Both the position numbers and the translations under genes were made by a program. Below, in pieces: positions 13,037 through 25,682 of a stretch of 64,000 bases of DNA. How positions within the stretch are numbered: position 1 is the first letter of the stretch; each line of letters starts with the position of its first letter. The notes below the pieces were generated by a model. That model ran no database searches and had not been told where the DNA came from. It saw only the letters and a list, made by a program, of their open reading frames with translations. The stretch comes from Progne subis subis (Eukaryota; Chordata; Aves; Passeriformes; Hirundinidae). Location of the stretch: contig JAKJHU010000180.1 of assembly GCA_022316685.1 (NCBI GenBank), positions 535,494 through 599,493 on the forward strand, read 5' to 3'.

Positions 13037-16000
13037 TCAGAAACCAAATGTGTTCTCTCCACTGTAGGCAACATACAAGAATCCATCCTCATCCTTTTCC
13101 TTCTCATAAAGTTGTCCCATAGTTAAGCTGGAAAGGGAAAAAGGAGAAATGGTTTGCTTGGCTCATGCAGGTTGCCAGCATTAACAGTTAGAACCTCATA
13201 TAAACAAGGATTAATAGAAGCTAAAACTTGTAAATCTGTGTATAGGTTAACATACAAAAATGAGGATAAATGAAAAGCAGTTGACTCCTAGGTTAGAGAA
13301 ATGATCCTGGACTCTCTGCAGAGTAAATTTTTTATATTTCTTTACATATGCCTTTGACAGAATGCTTCCTTATTTTGTTGGAAACTGGTCTCTGTTTTGA
13401 ATACAAAAAGAAAGCCTAGCAATTACTTGGCTGGTCAACTGCTCCAACCACCTATCTACAGATGGTTGGAGCACTAGACATCAGTCAGGTACACATATGA
13501 AGCCTCCTCAGCTCACCTTTCTCCGACTTACCAAAAGTGAGAAAAGGCTAATGAACTGAAAGATGGAGACTGGATGTGAGTGACAGGGAAAACGACGACA
13601 TCATTCTGCCCAAAAGAGGAGCTTGCAAGATTTGTAAGCAGTACTTGAAATGGAAGAGAATTGGTGGGTAGTGGATAGATCACCAACCCGACATCCTTAA
13701 CTCCTCATCCAGAAGTTTATTACATAAATTCAGTCTGTGAGATGAGCGGAGCCATGAACAGATTGTGGTTTTGTTTATTGGTTAAGAAGTTACCATTTTT
13801 ACATTAATATTGAATGATCAAAGCCCTGTTTTTCTAACTGAGATGTGCCATCTCCTTATGAACATGTGAGAAGAGACAATGGATCTCTCTTTCCTGCTTC
13901 TAACAATTCCATAGTACCATTATAAAGATGACATACAGGCATTCTCAGTACTGTTAGAAGGAAACAAGCAGAAAAAGATGGTTCTCACAGGTCTCCATTG
14001 TGTATCAGGTTACCTGGAGGGACACTTTCTTAATACAATTAAGGACTATGAATAATATCACATCTAAGGCATGTAAGGACATACTAATTCCTTAAATGTT
14101 ACTGAGGTATCTTGTGTAAAAAGCTGTAGTAGCTGGTTCTGCTATATTCTGTACATAGCAGAAAATGAAACTTATTCCTATAGAGAAGCAATATCTATTG
14201 CAAATTTTCTTTTTAATAGAAGTAAATAATTTTAATAAAAGAACCAGCAACTAGTCTGTAATGTTATAATTTCTTTGTAAACTGACAGGTTATTGGGTTT
14301 TTCTAGAGAAATTTATGGTACTTGCTATTGAGTATTTAATGTGCAACGTTTTTTGTTAAACTGAGAATCACTGTTTTTTTGACATCAGTGATGTGCATGT
14401 TTTGCACTCGACCAAGTGCCACAACATCGTAACGGCAAAGCTCACCCTTTTGTCATGGAAGTAAATCATAGCGTATTTTTCCTCTCAGCATAGCTCAAGA
14501 AATAAGACGTTTATCAAACTCATGAGAAAAAAACCTTTTAGTGAGATTAAGATGTGACAAACATCTAAAATCACCAAATAAGCCTCAAAGAGTGATGTTA
14601 CTGACCCTAATATGCACAGGCTTGCTGAAATGATTCTGAATACCAAGTGAATAGCCTCTCACCTGGATTGTGGAACAGTCTTGTCTACAAAGAGGAATAT
14701 TGCCTTCTCAGATGGCAGTTGAATCCTCTTCCTGATGATCCACATGAACTGGGCCACGGTGATGTCAGATGGAACTAAGTACTTCCTCTTGTCAATATCA
14801 ACAATCTGAGATCCTGAGACCTTCTCCACTATGACCTGTAAAGTGCAGGTGTGAAGGATCAGGCTGTTCAGGATTGGTTTTAATAGACAGCTTTGGTTGA
14901 TTGTTTGCTTGTACAGGCTTACAATGGTGAGCAGAGGGGATGAACAAGAAGTTTTCCTGACCGCAACCAAATCAGAGGTAGAACTGGCTCAGCACTGTAA
15001 AACCTGATTTTACAGCTGCACTGAAACCTACATTCATATACACAATGGCTTGAAACTTCCTGTGCCTGTGTTTGGCAGTCATGGGGTAAAAAGGTGCATT
15101 ATGCCTTAAAGACACCTCTGACAGTAAAGTATGCACATCGCTTAACCTTTAGCACACTGACGATATGAAATTATTGCAATGTGGACCCAAAGTTGAAAAT
15201 TCATCAGCAGTGTACCCTGGACACAAGTAAGGCTAATAGTGTCATGGACTACACTAGGACAGGGAGGTGATCCTTTCACTGTACTGGTACTGCTGAAGCT
15301 ACCTTTGTATTCTGCTGAACTGACATTGAGAGTATTTCATCATTACTTTGGAAATCAGAAATTGACTACAGGAAGGAAAGATAGCAAGATGGCCACAAAC
15401 AAAACCAAACAAAAATAAACAAACCAAACAAAAAGCAACAGGTACAGGGAGAAGGATAATTAAGTATTGCTTGTGAAAAATACCCAATGCTTATTGTATT
15501 ACACAGACTGATTCCTGAAGGAAGAATAGAGCGGGTCAATAAATAAAGTTTACAAGAGGTTCCAGGGTCTCCATTCCTTAGCTCTGCATTCCACTTGAAA
15601 CATTAAGTTTGAAAAACACTTCTGACTATTAAATTGATACCAACTATTTGGTATCAACGGTATGTGGCTCAATTTGAACCATCAAGCAGAAAACACACAC
15701 TGGTCCAGGACAAAGGATTGCTGCAATCTGAGATTTCATTCCTGCATCTGTCTATACCTTGCTGTCCATTCCTGATAAAGCAGCATGTCATTCTGACTCA
15801 CACTATGAGTTTCTGTTTCTTTTTCCCCCAAGGATATTTTTGAAATGGATAAATGGATACTGTGGAGATGTATGGTCATTAAGGATGCTGCAGTCTACGT
15901 GTGAGGGGATAGCTAAAGAGAGAACAGCAAGGATCGTATCACCTTGGCAGACTTCAGCTGGAGAAAATCTTGTAACTAGGTGCAACTGAGCAGCAGAAAA

Positions 16001-17142
16001 ACTCAATAGGAATGAAGATTCTTCTTTGGGCTATGCTAATGGTGTAGTTACTTACCAAAAGGTGAGAGGCAGGAGTGGCACTAACTGGCACATGTCAGAT
16101 GGGATGTGGGAAATCTTACCTCAAGCAGTATAGTTGAGAATGTGGACATGTTCCTAGCTGTTATATAAGGATGCGAACTGTGGTCTTTTAGAGACTGAAA
16201 CATGGTAAAAGGGATTGTGTAAGAAAGAAGAGTGATCATTCACTATCAGATTGGTAGGTATTAATGCAGAAAGGAGGCTCTTCAAACAACAGGCTTTGCA
16301 TGGGGAAATTCACCATGATGACTGGAATAGGTGTGGAATATATATAAGCATGGAATACATGAGGGATATAATCTAACTCATATAGCCATGATGGAAGATG
16401 GTCAAAGTTTCAAGAGTCTCCACAGACCTTCTAAGGATCAGGCACAATCTTCAAGACAATGAAGGTGTTTGCTGGGATGTAATTGCCATTAGAAGAAAGA
16501 AGGACCATGATATATCATAAAAATCCCTAGAAAGTGTTTAGAAAGCCTATCTGTCAATATGCACTGGGGCAGAGGAGGAAACGCTGGAGTAGATAGATGT
16601 GTTTGGGGCGTCTTTAAAACATCTAAGGACACAAAAAGGAAAATTAATTTGCTTAGGAGGACCTCATCAGAGTGGGCAGGAGGGAAACAGTTTATCCACC
16701 TTTGCTTCTTAAGTACTCTGTTGAAGTTGGCTTGCTTACTCACCGGGACACGGTCGGGATATTTGGCTCGGATTTTTGCGGACTCGACACATCTGTGCTC
16801 TGTGAACAAAACTCGTAATTAGTCATTGCATAGTGATAATACTGCCGGGGTCCTAGGCCAAGAGGACAGCGCCGGCAGGGCCGTGATCCTGCAGGGATCG
16901 CGATCATATTCCCGCCTCCGAATGGGTTCTCTAGCTTTTCGGAGACCGTCCCCGGGTACCGCACCACCTTTCGGCGAGGGCCGCCAGCGGCTGTCTGCCC
17001 ACAGACAAGACGACCGCCTCAGGAAGCCGACCGCGACAGATGGCGACACGGGAGACTGAGGGCAGCGGGGCCGCTGCCAGGCAGCACCTGGCCCGGACCC
17101 ACCCTTACCCAGCGCGTGGTCCTCCTTGAACATCCACTTCAT
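13037..17142 (-). CDS. GABARAPL2: GABA(A) receptor-associated protein-like 2 (GATE-16)
   Basis: Ubiquitin-like ATG8-family protein. It is conjugated to phosphatidylethanolamine on autophagosome and Golgi membranes and acts in late autophagosome maturation, cargo-receptor (LIR) binding and intra-Golgi transport. Four exons on the minus strand: 17109-17142 ([11 protein letters not shown]), 16744-16799 ([19 protein letters not shown]), 14663-14835 ([24 protein letters not shown]) and 13037-13127 ([20 protein letters not shown], stop TGA). Exon lengths 34+56+173+91 = 354 nt give 117 aa, the usual vertebrate length, with GT/AG at every junction and consistent phases. The ATG has A at -3. The C-terminal Gly116-Phe117 is intact for ATG4 processing and lipidation. 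The sequence is nearly identical to human apart from Ser10 read here as Ala. Transcribed divergently from TMEM231. Confidence 0.97.
13128..14662. other. GABARAPL2 intron 3
   Basis: Minus-strand donor at 14658-14662 and acceptor CAG at 13128-13130. AT-rich; no repeat or extra exon recognised. Confidence 0.85.
14836..16743. other. GABARAPL2 intron 2
   Basis: Bounded by minus-strand GTGAG at 16739-16743 and CAG at 14836-14838. Short ORFs in both strands (for example 15759-15989) show no homology. Nothing recognised. Confidence 0.85.
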
Positions 17143-17960
17143 GGTGCAGGCGGGCGGGGAACGAAGCCAGAGGCGGCGAGGCTCGTGTGCGGGGGGCGGG
17201 GGCTCCTGCCGGGCCTGTCGCTGTCACGGTCCCTGTCACAACAACAGCTGCGGCTCGGCAGGCGGAACTTCCGGCTCGCCTGTTCCCCGGCAACCGCTTG
17301 AGCAGCCGCGCTTCCGGCCGGGGATCGCGGGGGCGGGGCTGTGGCGTTCGTGTACGGAGTCACCTCCGTGGGTGCGAAGCCGCCCGTAGTGCTCCCGGGG
17401 CACTCGAAGCCGCTTCACAGACTTCGCCACCCCGGCAGGTGTCCGTATGCGTCTGTCCCCATCCCGCTGCCGGGCGCTATGTCGCCGACAGCCCCGGGAG
17501 GCAGCGGTGCGCGTTCATTGGCTGATCCGGTCGTCCCCTCGGCGCTGATTGGCGCGGTGTCTCGTCAGTCCGACGCTCCGCCAGTGTCGCGCTGAAGGCG
17601 CGGCGGTCGGAGAGCGTGCTGAGGAAGGGTAGTGCTGTCGGGCATTGAGGGCTGTTCGCCATGGCTGGCGTGTATCTGTTCTCGCATCCCGCGCTGTATA
17701 CACGTTACCGGGCAGGGCTCTGCTCCGCCGCTGCCCTGGCGCTGTTGCTCATCACGGCCCTCACCTACGTGCCGCCGCTGCTGCTGGCATACCGGAGCCA
17801 CGGTGAGCGCCACAGGACCCCACGCGGCCCTACCGGGCCCGGCGCATCCCTGAAACCTCATGCTGTTTCTGCCCTCAGGTTTCTGGCTGAAGCAGAGCGC
17901 GTACCTGGAGCAGCCCACTGTTCGTTTCCGGTACGAGGTTCTCTTCGTCGCCACCATCGG
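16860..17960. promoter_or_regulatory. CpG island over the GABARAPL2/TMEM231 divergent promoter
   Basis: GC-rich, CpG-dense block spanning GABARAPL2 intron 1 and exon 1, the 518 bp between the two start codons, and TMEM231 exon 1. No TATA box was seen. Motifs between the start codons: ETS sites ACTTCCGG at 17267-17274 and GCTTCCGG at 17310-17317, inverted CCAAT boxes (ATTGG) at 17517-17521 and 17548-17552, and an X-box-like site at 17282-17294. Housekeeping-type bidirectional promoter by layout. Confidence 0.85.
17282..17294 (+). promoter_or_regulatory. X-box-like (RFX) motif
   Basis: GTTCCCCGGCAAC consists of two inverted half sites, GTTCCC and GGCAAC, one base apart. The right half fits the RFX half-site RGYAAC exactly; the left half deviates at one position. 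TMEM231 is a ciliary gene, and RFX factors commonly control ciliary genes, so a functional role is plausible but inferred. Confidence 0.45.
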
Positions 17961-20900
17961 GTCTGGTCCGGGCAGCTTCTTGGCATGGAGCACATTCCCA
18001 GCATTCAACAGACTCCAGGAGGACCGGCTCCGAGTCCCGCTCCTGTCGGTAGGCCTACTCGGGGTTGCCCACCAACAGTGGCGAGAAGCGAGACTGCAGA
18101 GTGAGGCCAGCGGACCGGCAGTCGGCTCAGGGCACGAGTGCTGATGGCGCTTTTGAGCGGGTGGCCCGTCAGGCACTGCTGCCTTCAGGTAGCAGCAGAT
18201 CTATGTATAACCTTGTGCCTCACGTCGGGATTTCCTGGATTTTTAATGAGTCCCTTTTCACTCCCTCTCAGTGTTACTGAATCATAGCATTACTTAAGAT
18301 TGGAAAAAGCCCGTAAGACCAAGTCCAGTCATTAACCAAACCCTACCAATTTTGCCACTAAACCATGCTTGTAAGCACTGCTGGTGGCTTGCATGAACAC
18401 ACCAAATTTTTTACTTTCCTCAAATTAGTTTTTCCCCTCTCCCCTGGCCAAATAGCTTATCATGATGTGAAGTTTGCAGGGTAACCCCTAGATTTGGAAG
18501 CAGATACATGCCTTCATAGCACATAATCTCTGCCTTGCAGTCACTTTTCTTTCTGGGATTTCACGGTGGCAGTTATTTTTCTGACTGCCTCTATTACAAG
18601 CCCTGCTATATCTGCAAGTAGCTGAAGTACTGGACACTGGCACACAAGGATACCAAGCCTTGGCTCACAGTCAGGAATCAGTAATACAGAGGCCATTTAA
18701 GAAGCATGCTGCAGTGGCAGGAGGCACAAGCCTGACCATCAGTCATATATTTGCACTGTGTCTTACAGAATATCCAGCATTAAGGCATGCTTTGTAGCAT
18801 GCAGGGGATGGTGTAGGGCAGAAAAGACCTTGAAGTAAACCTCTCTCTGGAGGGGTATATGAGACAATGGATAACAGACATCAGTGTGGATGACTTGTTT
18901 GTCTCTAGTCCTCCGTCTATAAGTAGTCAAGTAGCTTTTTATTGCATTCCTACCTATGCCATTTATTTGCTTCCTTGGTATGTCTGTGCTGCAGTTGTGG
19001 AAATTCCCTGGGGTTTTACTTTTTTTGTTTTTCCTTCTAACAGAAATTCCTGTCTTTAAAAAAAATTTGTTTAGACTAGAGAAGAAGACAAAAATCAAGA
19101 TGGCAAAATGGATCAGTTGCATTTTAAACTGGAACTTCCACTACAACCAACAGAGCATGTAGTTGGTGTTCAGCTGATTCTACTCTTTTCCTACCAGCTT
19201 TACGTGAGCATTTTTTGGTTTGTTTGTTGTGATGTATAGACCCATTGTAATATTCCAGTAGTGGTTAGACAAAAGATGAAAAGAAACTTTCCACACTTGA
19301 AATGTCTATCTAAAATACGTATTTTACTAAAAAATATTTATTTTCTCCTTCTCTGCTGTGTCATTCCTAGTCGAGCTCTCTTACGTATTTTGATACACTT
19401 TGTTAGGAATTTTTTTGGTTTTTTTTAATTTTTAAGCTCTGTATTCTCTTGAGCTGTAGTGCACCATACAGGACAGAAGTGCACAACAGTGAGCATCAGT
19501 GTGGGTGGCACCTGGAAATAACTGAGCATCTTGCAATAGGCAGAAGGATGTGCATTCCTACAAACTGCTGTGTCTTGACGTAACCGGTTCATTTTCAGAA
19601 GTTGAGAGTCAGGCCATTGCAGCAGCCTAAAACTCCTTAGATTTTGCTTAACAGCTCTTGAAGCATCGTACTCATCTGGCAGGATCTTCTGTATCTTGTA
19701 ACTGGGATGAGGAAGCAAGTGTTACAGGAAGACAATACGATTCCCCTGCCATTGTACCTCAGGTGGCAGTACAATTGATATCTAAAGCAAAGAGTAAAAC
19801 ACCAGTGCACAGAGCACTCAGGGTTACATCTGAAAGGAGCAATAATACAGAGCTGCGTTGGGTGCAGCTGTGCAGACAAGAAGTTCTTTTCCTAGGGAGA
19901 TTAGGCTATTTCTTTGGAGAGTCTTGCTGATTGCAGGTGGACAAGCTTAGCAAGCATAGCTATGTAGTATAGAAATGTTCTTAAGCCTGAGGCCCAGAAT
20001 AAAGGCCCAACAGTCCTAAATTTGGGCTGAAGTATTTGGTCAGGTATTAGTATCCGAGAGAGTTGCGATATTCACCACACTTTATTGCACTGCAAATGTG
20101 GAAATTTTCCTTCGGACTGAGTGGTCAATAAGAACCAAGGATCTACCTTCTTTATTTGGTTCTTGTTGCAGAGTACAAGTCCTTGATTTTGACTGTTGAG
20201 TTTCTTAAAGTGTGTCTCCAATGAATGTGTTTAGTCACCTTGCTGCTTTTTACATGTTATGGCTAGTCAAATCTTTCTGTCATTAGCCACAGACGTTGGA
20301 CTTCACTGAATTTCCTGTAGAACTTTGTTGAGTTAATAAAGTTAGTTAACTATTAACTAAGGTAGTTCACTTCTTTTTAAAAAAATGGTATTTTTTTATT
20401 TGGTGTTCCCTTGTTTAGACTAAGGTGATGATCTGAAGCTTGGGAGTCATAGAAAAATCAAATCCACGTAGAAAAATTTGTAGATAGCAAGAGGTAGAAA
20501 AGTGTGTTGTGTCCCTCCTCCTCCCCCTCAATTTTCCTTTTTTGTGTTCACTATTTCAGAGAATGTCAACTTTTGTGATGCAGAGCATGGCTTTTCTTCA
20601 GTTTTTTTCTCCTGTGCCAGGGTCTCAGCTCTATGTGAATGGAGACTTGAAATTAAACCAGAGGCAATTACTTAACCATTGTGGACTGGATACCAGATAC
20701 AATGTGAGGAAACGTTTTTCCCTTCCCCCTCAATTCACCACCCCCCCCCCCCCCCCCTCTTAATCCTCCTAGTATCATAGGTGACACCCGAATTGTTTCT
20801 ACTACTCCACGGAGTGAACTGGTTAGGACTTTGGGAATAGGGAAGAGGTTATTCCGCCAAGATGTTAAGTCTGATGTTTATGTTCATTCCTTGAAGGGCA

Positions 20901-22371
20901 TAGTTACTTTGTGTAAGAATTACTGTCTTGAAGACTGAACAAATAATTAAAGTGTCTCCTTGTTGTAACAGGTATCTGTGGTCAATGGCACAAGTCCCTT
21001 TGCAAGTGACTATGATCTAGTAAACATCATTGCAGCATATTGGGATAGAAATGGTAAGAATGTATAGTTAAATGACAGTAGTAGTTAGCATATTGGCAGC
21101 TTTTTTTGTGAAGTATATGACTTGTGTATTAATACCTAAAAGCCCCTTAACCTGGATGTTTCCTTTCTCCATTTCAGTGACAACAGTCTTTTCAGATCCC
21201 AGCCCTGTTTGGATGACTGGAAGGGCAACAGATACGCCATTTATCATTAATGCCACCATTCATTACCCAGTGGAAGTTATCTTATATCCTTTGAAAACTG
21301 CACAAACTGTGACATAACAGGGTTATATTATTTGAACGTCCACCACACACAGGCCAAGTGAAAACTGTTTTTTTTCCTAGATGTATTGGTAAACTTTTTT
21401 TTTTTTTTTTTTTGTTAGCTTAGCAAATGCTACAATTGTGGAGTCAATGAAATACCTATTTGTCCGTTCCTTCAGATGGTTGTGCATGCATAACCACTTT
21501 TTGCCTTTCTTTAATGGGAACCTGTGTTGATTTTCATCTTTGCTAAAAAGGCCTTTAAAGCAGTTTGTTACCTATTCTCAGGGAATATTTGTAGTACATC
21601 TTGTATTGGTTCTGCAGGACCTGCTGTCTCTATCTGTCACAGATGCCACTTGCCAAGCATGATACTGTAGTCTGTGACCTAAAGCAAATCATTAGAAATC
21701 TTTATGCAAGATCATCTAAACAAATAATAACTCCCACAGTGGGAGGTAGTTACATCTGTTCATGTGCAGACAGACTGGAATTTTTTTAACAAAATAATTC
21801 TTTGTTCATTAAGTTCTTTGCTCTTTTTCTTAGACAAGAACAAGTCTGCATTTAGAAGAACCGGTATGAAGAACACTTCTTACCAAGACTTGTTTTCTGC
21901 CTGAATATTAACAATAAGTACTTCCTGATGACTCATGCACAAAGTAGGTACTTTACCCAGAATTGATTTAAATGTCTTCTAGGACAGACGTTCTCTACAG
22001 CTTTTGTTACCTACCATGGTTAGAAGGCTTTTAGGTGTTTTTGTGGTTCAGAGGCTTAGCATGTGTGATACAAACTGATGTCTTAACAAGGTTTGTGCCT
22101 TTCTGCCTATGAATTTATTTGTTTAGATATCAGAGTATAGCATCAGAAGCTTCTCTATTAACACTCCTTGACTTTCTTCAAATATCAGCCAGGATTTTGG
22201 GAAATTATTAAATTTGCCTGGATCCAGTATGTCAGCATCCTCCTTATCTTTCTTTGGGCGTTTCGTAGGATTAAGATGTTTTTGTTCCAGAATCAGGTGT
22301 TGACTACAATTCCAGTATCACCAGTTCTTCCCGTATCTCCAATACTATCATACAAACAGCACCAGTCCTGA
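17661..22371 (+). CDS. TMEM231: transmembrane protein 231, ciliary transition-zone protein
   Basis: Two-pass membrane component of the B9/MKS complex at the ciliary transition zone, needed for the membrane-protein diffusion barrier. Seven exons: 17661-17802, 17879-18048, 19075-19203, 20560-20703, 20972-21053, 21178-21283, 22182-22371. They sum to 963 nt and 320 aa (human about 316). Recognised blocks: FSHP..YRAGLCS at the N-terminus; a first membrane helix at about 23-43; [89 protein letters not shown]; then [27 protein letters not shown] with the second helix at about 269-285, and a short tail. Luminal sequons are NGT and NAT. ATG chosen for homology and G at -3. Introns 1-5 are GT..AG; intron 6 is probably U12-type (separate entry). 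Confidence 0.96.
18049..19074. other. TMEM231 intron 2
   Basis: GTAGGC donor and TTTGTTTAG acceptor. Contains a reversed CR1 tail at 18279-18373; the rest is unremarkable. Confidence 0.85.
18279..18373 (-). mobile_element. CR1 3' tail fragment, reversed
   Basis: Begins GAATCATAGCATTACTTAAG and continues with degenerate GGTTGGAAAAGACC.., GTCCAGTCATTAACC and CCACTAAACCATGC blocks. This is the reverse complement of the avian CR1 3' end. Old and diverged. Confidence 0.75.
19204..20559. other. TMEM231 intron 3
   Basis: GTGAGC donor, TATTTCAG acceptor. Contains ORFs 19425-19718 and 19658-19930 on opposite strands without homology. Nothing recognised. Confidence 0.8.
20738..20759 (+). repeat. poly-C run in TMEM231 intron 4
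   Basis: A run of about 18 C residues just after exon 4 within a short intron (20704-20971). Confidence 0.9.
21284..22181 (+). other. TMEM231: TMEM231 intron 6, probable U12-type (minor spliceosome)
   Basis: The 5' end reads ATATCCTTT (21284-21292), an exact match to the U12 5' splice-site consensus. CTCCTTGAC at 22164-22172 matches the U12 branch site TTCCTTRAC at 8 of 9 positions, with the branch A (22171) 11 nt before the exon. No GT donor gives a usable junction. The reading frame requires exon 7 to begin at 22182 (A TAT CAG CCA GGA), so the intron ends CAA: an AT..AA intron. A poly-T run lies at about 21395-21413. Confidence 0.8.
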
Positions 22372-22860
22372 AGACATGCCTGAGAACACTTTATAGAAGT
22401 GCCTTTCAAAAACAGTTACCTGATTTTATTCTTTGTGTACTTCTTACATCAGAATTTTGTAAGCATGTTCCAGCTGTGCTCTGTGCTTCCTTTTTAAAAT
22501 ACATGTTCGTTCATCTAATTTCTTCAGGAACACTGCATTGGAGCTGGAAAATTTTATATTTTTGACAGTTAAAGAAGAGCCTAGTTATTTTTCTGCAACT
22601 GGAACATGCCTCAAAAACCATCTTGAAAACTGAAAATAATATGCTAAAAGTAACAACATTAACTGTTTTTACTTCTTGTAAATCAATTCACTGCAGTCTT
22701 GGAGTTGTCAAGAGTTATTTGTATGTGCATTTATGTGCACTATGAAATGAAAAAATGCATGGATAAGTTGAGGTCAGAGATGTGCTTCTGTAACTGTGGC
22801 TATATATACTCAGCAATTTAATTATTAAATTGGATGATGAATAAATTAAAGGTTGAAATA
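22372..22860 (+). terminator. TMEM231: TMEM231 3' UTR and poly(A) signal
   Basis: AATAAA at 22840-22845, about 470 bp after the stop, is the first canonical signal noticed; ATTAAA lies shortly upstream near 22825. The 3' end is inferred to lie near 22860. Confidence 0.55.
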
Positions 22861-24990
22861 AGAAACCAGGTTTTGGGTGATAGTGTGTGCAAAATTTGCA
22901 CAACCATTTACAATTGGCGTTATTACTGTAGCACCAGACCATTAATTGTGAATAGTAAAACAGAGAATCCTTATATATTGAAAGAAAACTAGCAAAAAAT
23001 TCTACCAGGGATGCTTCAGAGTTTCAAAGTAAGTGAATAATTGTCTTCAGAACTTTAATAGTTTAGAACAGATAAAAATTATATTCACCTGGTAAACACT
23101 GAAAGACTGTGTCCCACGTTCTTGATGGTGGTGGTCATAGGGAAGATTATTTTATCTTCTTTTTCTGGGCTAACTTTTTTATGCCAGACAAACTTACAAG
23201 AGAAGACAACATAATTTCCATTATGTTTTCAGTTTTGTATTAAAGAATGAATTCTAGCAAAACAGTGTTACAGCAGGACAGAACTTAAAACAATGCTAGA
23301 ATTCTGCAAAAAATTCCAAGTGTCTTTGGTTCTCTTGAACTCTTAAGACACGGTGCAGCTATGAAATATGAAAAGAGCAGCTTAGCAGTATGCCACCTTT
23401 TTGGCCATTGTCCTCTAGAGTTCAACATCCTGGCAGCTGGGAGAGCTAGTCTTTTCCAAAAGTCTCCAGTTTGGTCTTGGATCTTTGAAGTCTTTCTGTG
23501 GCAGTGTAGGGTTACTGATACCTGGCTTCATGTCACCATCTCCAGAGTCAAAGCAACTGTCTACTGCTTTTTAGTGCTTCTAGCCACTGCACAGCAAGAA
23601 TGAAGGGGGTTGTGAGCTTGTTTCTCCCATATCTCAAGCTAATATACATCTGGTATGCTCTCCTTTGCAGCAGTAAAACAGGTGCTTGTGTGACTATGTG
23701 AGCTAATTCAGAGTTCATTATGGTGAAGATGATCTTTACCAAATATATAATCACTTTTTCAGATAAGTCAGTTCCCTGACTGAACTTGGTATGTGTCTGC
23801 ACAAGCATTAAGATGGACATGAACAAGGGGTAGAAATCTCTGGAGAGACCACAGGACCACAATTTAAGGGTTTGAATGTTTTACTCCCACAAAAATGGAA
23901 TGTGTAATAGTCTTCCTCCAAGCTGAACAGAAGTCTGTTTAAGGCAGTGACAGAAACATGGAAGAGATTAATGCTGGAAAGCCACTGTACTGGGAAGACT
24001 CCATTAATCCATTAATTCCTCTCTCACTTTCCTCTCCTTTTGTAGCCTTTCACATTAAGTTAGAACAAGTGATGCTTCTCAGAGCAACAGTTCAGTGAAT
24101 ACAAGTGGAAAAAAAAATGGAGATTAGGTCTAGTTCCAGAAATACAGAGCAAAAAAAATCCTTAATGTTCTCTTTTCCTTTAAATGGAGAGAACTGGAAA
24201 AAAATACTCTACAGTATTGTAAACAAAGAACTACATACATTAAAAAGAGGCAATCAAAAGAGTTATTTACTTGCAGGTGGCATGTAATTGTTTAATATGA
24301 CCTGAAGCCATCCCTCCATTTCTTTTCGAAGAGGTGTTTCATGACTAGGACTAATAACTGAATGCATGGTAAATGGAACCATAAAGGCAGATGTTACCAC
24401 AGCAGGAAAAAAACCCCAAAACCCTGTGATACATCTGCTTTGGTGACTTCCTGGATCACTTTTTATACTGACCGTAGTTCTTGGTTCATAGTTTTGACTC
24501 ATTTCTCAAGCTTGAAGAGACATTCTACATTTGAAAGTAACCAAGCAATAGAAAAAAGGCAAGATTTTATAGCTTAAGCAACAAACTGAACTACATGGGG
24601 AAAATATATACGTGAAGATCCACTGCAACTAGCATTAAAAGAGGTTTAGGAAGGAAGAGCCTTTTTCAGAAAGCTATATGCAAGGAGTCTTCCTTTAGCT
24701 TGATAAGCAAAACAAAAAGTCAAAACCACTACCATGCACCACAGTGCTACTACACAGATCTCTGTATACATATGACAGAGCAACCTAAATGCTCGTCATT
24801 AAGGCTCACTAGGGTTAATTAAGGTTCTGTAAAAGAAAAAGCAAGCAGCTTTAAAGTTAAAAGTCCTATGCATAAACTGATTTGGGAACATGGCCGTATA
24901 GGAGCGATACAAGAGGTGGAACTAGGATACACAAAAACCACCTCGTTGCTTCTTAACTCACCAAGCAGCTCGTTTGCAGGGGGTAACTAT
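22861..24990. other. intergenic between TMEM231 and the CHST5/6 promoter
   Basis: AT-rich unique sequence. ORFs 23548-23862 (-), 24105-24287 (+) and 24263-24502 (-) have no recognisable homology or splice context. Nothing recognised. Confidence 0.6.
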
Positions 24991-24994
24991 CTTC

Positions 24995-25480
24995 TCGTTT
25001 TACTCGCACGAAGCGAGCGGGACGCGACTGCGCCAAGCTCTGTTCGCCTCGGGGTGCTGGGCCGGGATGGAGGGAGGAGGTGAAGGCTGGGGGGAGGGGG
25101 CTGCTATGACAGGAAGGCCCGAGGCACGCGGGACCCCCGCGGAGGAGGGGCGGCCGAGCACGGGCTGCTGCGGCGGGCCAGCCGGGACCCCGCGGGCCGG
25201 GCGCTTTGCAAGGCGGCACGTCCCTGGCTGCGGAGCGGGCACCGCTGCACCGCCGTGCTCGTCCTACTCGTGCTGGGCGGGGCAAGCGAGCGGACCGCCT
25301 CTGCCCGGCTGCGCTTTTGCCCGGGGATGCTCCGAGAGCGGGGCGGATCGGCTTTTTCTCGGGCTCCTCCTGCTGCCCCGGCGCCTCGGCCACGTCTGAA
25401 AGCGGCTCATTGTCTCTGTCGGCAGCTCGGAGCCGCGGCGGTGGCGGGCTAGGCGGCGACAAGGTACGGGCAAGGCTGAT
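24995..25480 (+). promoter_or_regulatory. CpG island and putative non-coding exon 1 of CHST5/6
   Basis: About 480 bp of CpG-dense sequence that stops abruptly on both sides. A good donor, GACAAG|GTACGG, lies at 25463/25464. The next + strand gene is the CHST5/6 coding exon, which starts at an acceptor at 32013/32014 upstream of its ATG. The island exon spliced across a 6.5 kb intron is the simplest first-exon model. ORFs of 140-170 codons here are GC-driven. Confidence 0.6.
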
Positions 25481-25682
25481 GCGGGTGGGGGTGTGTGCTT
25501 ATTCCACCGGATTGGAAGTCCCGGTCAGTCCTTTATTTTCCTTTTCTCAAACAACGGTGCGTTAAAGGAGATGTTTTTTGAGCGGGTCACACACGTCCCT
25601 GCCTGTGGCGGCGGAGTAGCGGTAATACCAGTTGCGGCGGAGCCGATGTCGCACCGACAGAGGTAAAGCTGTCGAAAAACAG

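Noticed and set aside
17187..18176. Long ORFs in alternative frames around the GABARAPL2/TMEM231 promoter (e.g. 203 codons, minus, 17565-18176)
   Set aside because: Shadows of TMEM231 exons 1-2 and GC-rich DNA.
24953..25565. ORFs of 120-170 codons on both strands in the 25 kb island
   Set aside because: Compositional open frames of a CpG island; the region is better explained as promoter and non-coding exon.
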